Origin: an uncultured Eubacteriales bacterium
Lineage (GTDB): Bacteria; Bacillota; Clostridia; Lachnospirales; Bianqueaceae
Assembly (NCBI GenBank): GCA_902782895.1
Contig: CACZPA010000075.1
Span: forward strand, 1-18,630
Length of the DNA: 18,630 nt
Direction of reading: 5' to 3'
Part shown: piece by piece, positions 15,140-18,630 of the stretch
How positions within the stretch are numbered: the stretch's first letter is position 1
Layout: each line of letters opens with the position of its first letter
The notes under the pieces: generated by a model
The model's input: only the letters and a program-made list of their open reading frames with translations
Databases searched by the model: none
Told to the model about the DNA's origin: nothing
Translations under genes and position numbers: made by a program

Positions 15140-15940
15140 ATGGAACTGGGAAAGAAGATCCGCGCGCTTCGGCTTAAGGCAGGGTTCACGCAGGAGCAGC
15201 TGGAGGATCCAGTGTACGGTAAACGCGCGACAGAGCTGATCGCTTATCTGTACTGGCACAGGATGGAGATGTTCTCCCGGAAAGCGGCTCATTATGCCAA
15301 GGAGGCCGTAAAGCTTGCTCCCGGAGAGAAGGGCTGCCAGTGGATTCTCAGCAAAGCCGCGGGGCATGCCGTGTGGGACTGGGACATCGCCAATCACACC
15401 CATGCGATCGAGTTTTACCGTGATCTGACCGAGGAGCATCCGGAGGAAAGGCTGCCGTATCTGTTTCTGCTGGACAATCTGCTCGCGGATCATCGCGCGG
15501 ATGAAGCGGAGAAGGTTCTGGAGCGCCTCTGCAGACTGGAGGATTCCAATCCGATCCTGAACGAGGTCTACCGGGCCCATATCGCTCTGGCGCGTTTTGA
15601 TGAGCCCACGGCGGACCAGATTATCGAAGGACTGCTGGCCGCGCATCCCGACGATTCCGTCTGCCTGTTCGAAGCGGCGCAGTATTATGCCGAAAAGGCC
15701 GATTATCAGAAGGCGATCGGGCTCTATGAGCGCTCTTTTGAGAAAGAAACCCGCCGGCCGCGTTTCCAGGACGATCTGCTGGGAATCCGGGATATCTATG
15801 AGATCATGGGGGATTACCGGAAAGCAGCGGACACCTGCGACCGCATTCTCGAATTGCTCAAAGAGGAGTGGGGCATTACCGAGGGCGATGATCTGAAAGC
15901 ACTTGAGGAGAAAAAAGCCGCTCTGCTCGCGAAGATGTAA
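15140..15940 (+). CDS. XRE/TPR-type protein lacking most of its DNA-binding HTH
   Basis: The first 21 residues (MELGKKIRALRLKAG, then FTQEQL) are the standard opening of an XRE/Cro helix-turn-helix. The sequence then jumps at E22-D23 straight into 'DPVYGKRATELIAYLYWHRM', without the recognition helix, the 'VS.WE.G...P' segment or the rest of the domain. Residues 30-266 form helical tetratricopeptide-like repeats, for example 'ALARFDEPTADQIIEGLLA' and 'AAQYYAEKADYQKAIGLYER'. Full-length relatives of this kind are about 350-380 residues, so roughly 90-100 residues appear to be missing in frame. The gene has a promoter, AGGAGG (15127-15132) 7 nt before the ATG, and a strong terminator, so it is probably expressed. 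It may act through protein contacts only, or be a decaying regulator. Confidence 0.75.
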   Translation: MELGKKIRALRLKAGFTQEQLEDPVYGKRATELIAYLYWHRMEMFSRKAAHYAKEAVKLAPGEKGCQWILSKAAGHAVWDWDIANHTHAIEFYRDLTEEHPEERLPYLFLLDNLLADHRADEAEKVLERLCRLEDSNPILNEVYRAHIALARFDEPTADQIIEGLLAAHPDDSVCLFEAAQYYAEKADYQKAIGLYERSFEKETRRPRFQDDLLGIRDIYEIMGDYRKAADTCDRILELLKEEWGITEGDDLKALEEKKAALLAKM

Positions 15941-16004
15941 GCCTTGCGCAAGTAAATCATGATGTCCGTAAAGGCTGATATGCAGCCGAATGATATGCAA
16001 CAGG

Positions 16005-16028
16005 ACAGGACCTGCGGGTCCTGTTTTT
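16005..16028 (+). terminator. Intrinsic terminator after the XRE/TPR gene
   Basis: Perfect 8-bp stem ACAGGACC-TGCG-GGTCCTGT (16005-16024) followed by a T run to 16028. Confidence 0.88.
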
Positions 16029-16050
16029 GTTTCGCCGGTCTTATCCATGC

Positions 16051-16079
16051 TTGACAAGCGGCCGGCAGTTTATTATGAT
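16051..16079 (+). promoter_or_regulatory. Promoter of the GH106-like gene
   Basis: Perfect TTGACA (16051-16056), 17-bp spacer, TATGAT (16074-16079). The predicted start is near 16086, with a leader of about 50 nt. A direct repeat ATTCAGA (16082-16088, 16097-16103) lies at the start site. Confidence 0.7.
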
Positions 16080-16135
16080 GCATTCAGACGAGACGAATTC
16101 AGAGGTATTCTAATCTATATACGGAGGGCGGACAG

Positions 16136-18630
16136 ATGGAATCATTACGTAAATACGCGCCGATTCTGCATACCGGTTTCGCGGAGAACTATACACCGGA
16201 GCAGATGCGGCAGTTTGTCACGATGGTTAAGGAACGCGGCTATTCGGGATTCTCTGTGGAGGGCAAATCATCGACGGGGCCGACGACCGATATCGACGGA
16301 TGGGTCGACGGATACATGCGCGGAGTTGCTCTTGCGTGTGAAGAAGCCGCCAGGCAGGGCATCGACGTGTGGATTTTCGACGAATGGGGCTATCCGACAG
16401 GTACAGCGGCCGGCAGGACCATGACCGGTCATCCCGAATGGCGCTCCAAAAAGCTGCACTGCGCGTTAGATATTATTCTGGAAGAGGGAGAGACCGTTAC
16501 CATGACCGCGCCGCCGCATCTGCTCGCGGCAGCGGCCTGGCATGTGGACCGGAGCATTTTCGGCGGTCCGGTGGGCGGATATACCCTTGTACCGGTTGTC
16601 GACGGGAAACTGACCTATACGGCGGATCATCGCCGCTGCCGTTTCGCCGCGGCCGCCTGGGAATATGACAGCTTCCGCACGGTCGGCGTCTATGTGCAGA
16701 ATCCCGAGGACGATACGCAATGCACGCTGGATCTGCTGTGCTATGAGGCTGTGGAAAAGATGCTCTCCGTGATGCATGAGGAGTACTGGCGCCGCATGCC
16801 GCAGTATTTCGGCAAGCCGATCAAAGGCTTTTTCTATGATGAGCCGTTCCTGTCCTTCCCGCTGGCGTATACGTTTGACCTGGTGAAGGATTTTATAGAG
16901 CAGAAAGGCTATGATCCGGTACCCAGGCTGCCGCTGCTGGTCTGCGGTTTGGACGCGGAGCTGAAGCGGGACTGGCGCGACGTTGCGACCAGCCGGATGG
17001 CGGAAGCTTTCTTCGGCGGGATGGCGCGCTGGTGCCATGCGCACGGTGTGGAGCTTGTCGGCCATCAGGATCTGGATCACGATATCCGCTCGACCAACAC
17101 TGTGAGCGGCGACTTTTTCAAGAATAATCGATACAATGACGCGCCGGGTGTCGACTATATCTGGGCGCAGATCCGTCCCGACCATACGGCCGACTATCCG
17201 CGTTTTGCCGGCTCTTTCCGCCGCATGACGGGAAAAAACCACGCTACGAGCGAGAGCTTTGCCGCGACCGGCAACTGCAAAACGCCCGATTATATGCGCT
17301 GGGCGATGGAGTATCAGGCGCTGCGCGGCATCGACCGGTTCTATCTGATGATCGCCGATCCGGCAGGGGCGGTTCCGGGAGCGGGGCAGGGATTTGGCAC
17401 GCCGCTTGATTTCGCGCATCCGGCTTCACAGTATTTCGCGAAAGAAGTCAACCATCATGTCGCGCTGGTAAGCCGCATGCTGAATGAGACGGCTCCGGCC
17501 GCGGAGGTCGCGCTATATATCCCGCGGGATCAGATCAGCGAGAGTTATGCTTCGGGCCGGCCAAGCGAGGTCAGCATACATCAGCCCTGGGACTGGGTCA
17601 ATTCGATCGCGGAGGGACTGATCTACGCGCCGGTAGATTTTGAATATATCTGGGACGATATGGTTGCTTCGCTGCCGATGTGCGGGGACGGAGCGCTGCA
17701 GATGCCGACCGGGCAGAAGATCCGTACGATTGTCGTTCCGCCGACGGACACGCTTCCGGAGTCGGTCAGCGCGAGACTGCACGAAATGCAGCAAAACGGC
17801 GCGAATATCGTGTTCGTCAGCCGGATGCCGGCGGATTTCGCCGGATCGACGGTCTGCACCTATCCGGAGGATATCGGCAGGTATGTTGGCGCGGCTCGGA
17901 CCGACGGTGCGGCTGAGGCCGCCGATGTGCCAGAGGCCGCGGACCGCTGTGGAAAAGGCCGCGTTTCACTGACAACACGGATGGACGCGGAGCATCGATA
18001 TCTGTTCTTCCTGAATGAATCGATGAAGCCCTATTGTGGCGAATCGGTGCAGATGGGGGACAGTTACCTGCAGAAATATGATTTCGAAGCGGAAAGCTGG
18101 GTGGATACAGAGGATCGGGAGCTCAGGCTCCGTCCGCTGGAGATTGCGGTATACCGGACCGCGAAGACGCCTGCCGGCACAGTCAAGGCAGTCCCGCAGG
18201 GGACAGTTCTGCCGGTCAATGGCTGGCAGATGCGTCTGCCGGACGGGACCGTGAAGGCTCTGCCGGAGCTGGAAGACTGGAGAAAGTACGTTGGAACGTA
18301 TTTTGGCGTGCTCGATTATACGGCCAGGATCGAGGTCCCGCAGGACGGTCGATATCGCCTGAACCTTGGACGTGTCTGCTGGTCGGCGATAGTGTGCGTC
18401 GATGGCGGCGATCCGGTCAAGCTGCCGTTTGAGCCGTATGCATGCGACCTGACATTAACAGGAGGCGTACATGAGATTACGGTAAGCGTGCTGAACGCGG
18501 ACGCGGTTCAGTCGCTGGGAAGCCCCGAAGTCGAGCGCGCGTACACGAACCGGCTGAAGTCCTATTTTGAGAACGACCGCGATTTCGTCGTATCCGGACT
18601 GCTCGGACCGGTAACGCTGCAGGCATATAA
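16136..18630 (+). CDS. GH106-like glycoside hydrolase, candidate alpha-L-rhamnosidase (3' partial)
   Basis: The frame is open from ATG 16136 to the last base (831 full codons plus two bases), so the gene runs on past the window. The first 400 or so residues look like the TIM-barrel of GH106 and related uncharacterised hydrolases: 'WIFDEWGYPTGTAAG' (Asp82, Glu83), 'GFFYDEP' (Asp235, Glu236), 'VGHQDLDHD' (His310), 'PGVDYI' and 'TSESFAATG' (Glu373). Glu236 and Glu373 are the best candidates for catalytic acids. Residues from about 500 are an accessory region, and the end (about 720-831) is a beta-sandwich of the GH2 sugar-binding type. There is no signal peptide, so it is probably cytoplasmic. 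GGAGGG (16122-16127) lies 8 nt before the ATG. Rhamnosidase activity is inferred from distant family likeness; another glycan specificity is possible. Confidence 0.8.
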   Translation, partial: MESLRKYAPILHTGFAENYTPEQMRQFVTMVKERGYSGFSVEGKSSTGPTTDIDGWVDGYMRGVALACEEAARQGIDVWIFDEWGYPTGTAAGRTMTGHPEWRSKKLHCALDIILEEGETVTMTAPPHLLAAAAWHVDRSIFGGPVGGYTLVPVVDGKLTYTADHRRCRFAAAAWEYDSFRTVGVYVQNPEDDTQCTLDLLCYEAVEKMLSVMHEEYWRRMPQYFGKPIKGFFYDEPFLSFPLAYTFDLVKDFIEQKGYDPVPRLPLLVCGLDAELKRDWRDVATSRMAEAFFGGMARWCHAHGVELVGHQDLDHDIRSTNTVSGDFFKNNRYNDAPGVDYIWAQIRPDHTADYPRFAGSFRRMTGKNHATSESFAATGNCKTPDYMRWAMEYQALRGIDRFYLMIADPAGAVPGAGQGFGTPLDFAHPASQYFAKEVNHHVALVSRMLNETAPAAEVALYIPRDQISESYASGRPSEVSIHQPWDWVNSIAEGLIYAPVDFEYIWDDMVASLPMCGDGALQMPTGQKIRTIVVPPTDTLPESVSARLHEMQQNGANIVFVSRMPADFAGSTVCTYPEDIGRYVGAARTDGAAEAADVPEAADRCGKGRVSLTTRMDAEHRYLFFLNESMKPYCGESVQMGDSYLQKYDFEAESWVDTEDRELRLRPLEIAVYRTAKTPAGTVKAVPQGTVLPVNGWQMRLPDGTVKALPELEDWRKYVGTYFGVLDYTARIEVPQDGRYRLNLGRVCWSAIVCVDGGDPVKLPFEPYACDLTLTGGVHEITVSVLNADAVQSLGSPEVERAYTNRLKSYFENDRDFVVSGLLGPVTLQAY

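Noticed and set aside
16051..16076. TTGACA with TATTAT (16071-16076) as the GH106-like promoter
   Set aside because: The spacer would be only 14 bp; the overlapping TATGAT at 16074-16079 gives a proper 17-bp spacer.
16466..17419. 317-codon - strand open frame inside the GH106-like gene
   Set aside because: The + strand frame is open across 831 codons with hydrolase motifs at consistent spacing; the antisense frame has none.
1..18630. CRISPR array, tRNA or rRNA genes, insertion sequences, phage genes
   Set aside because: No spaced repeat array, tRNA-like fold, transposase-like protein or terminal inverted repeats were seen by eye on either strand.

Overview
The window looks like a carbohydrate-utilisation locus from an anaerobic Firmicute, most likely a gut Clostridia (Lachnospiraceae-like). 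The basis is AGGAGG ribosome sites, sigma-A-type promoters, LplB/YtcP-type sugar ABC transporters made without their own ATPase, a membrane-spanning AraC regulator, and glycosidases without signal peptides. No species is claimed. Every protein gene lies on the + strand except one 34-residue small ORF on the - strand.

Layout: (1) 1-1533, the 3' part of an alpha-L-rhamnosidase-like GH78 gene cut by the window edge. (2) 1684-3867, a two-TM sensor/AraC-HTH regulator with its own promoter and terminator. (3) 4046-7604, first ABC importer (lipoprotein binding protein, then LplB-type and YtcP-type permeases). (4) 7684-9411, a cytoplasmic GH43 enzyme. (5) 9683-13206, second ABC importer with the same gene order. 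(6) 13366-13470 on the - strand, a tiny membrane ORF divergent from (7) 13635-15008, an MFS transporter. (8) 15140-15940, an XRE/TPR-type protein whose helix-turn-helix is almost entirely missing. (9) 16136 to beyond the window end, a large GH106-like glycoside hydrolase whose frame is open to the last base.

Inferred working model: oligosaccharides carrying rhamnose and probably arabinose or xylose, as in pectic side chains, are captured by two different binding proteins and imported by two permease pairs. These would be energised by a shared MsmX/MsmK-type ATPase encoded elsewhere. The sugars are then cleaved inside the cell by the GH78, GH43 and GH106-like enzymes. The membrane AraC protein is the obvious candidate sensor for the adjacent transporter operon. 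The substrate is inferred from enzyme families only.

The most interesting non-coding structure is regulatory: a duplicated ribosome-site/start module with mutually exclusive hairpins between the first binding protein and its permease; a 14-bp direct repeat 34 bp apart upstream of the first transporter; a perfect palindrome just after the -10 of the second transporter promoter; and a palindrome abutting the MFS promoter. No tRNA, rRNA, CRISPR, insertion sequence or attachment site was recognised.
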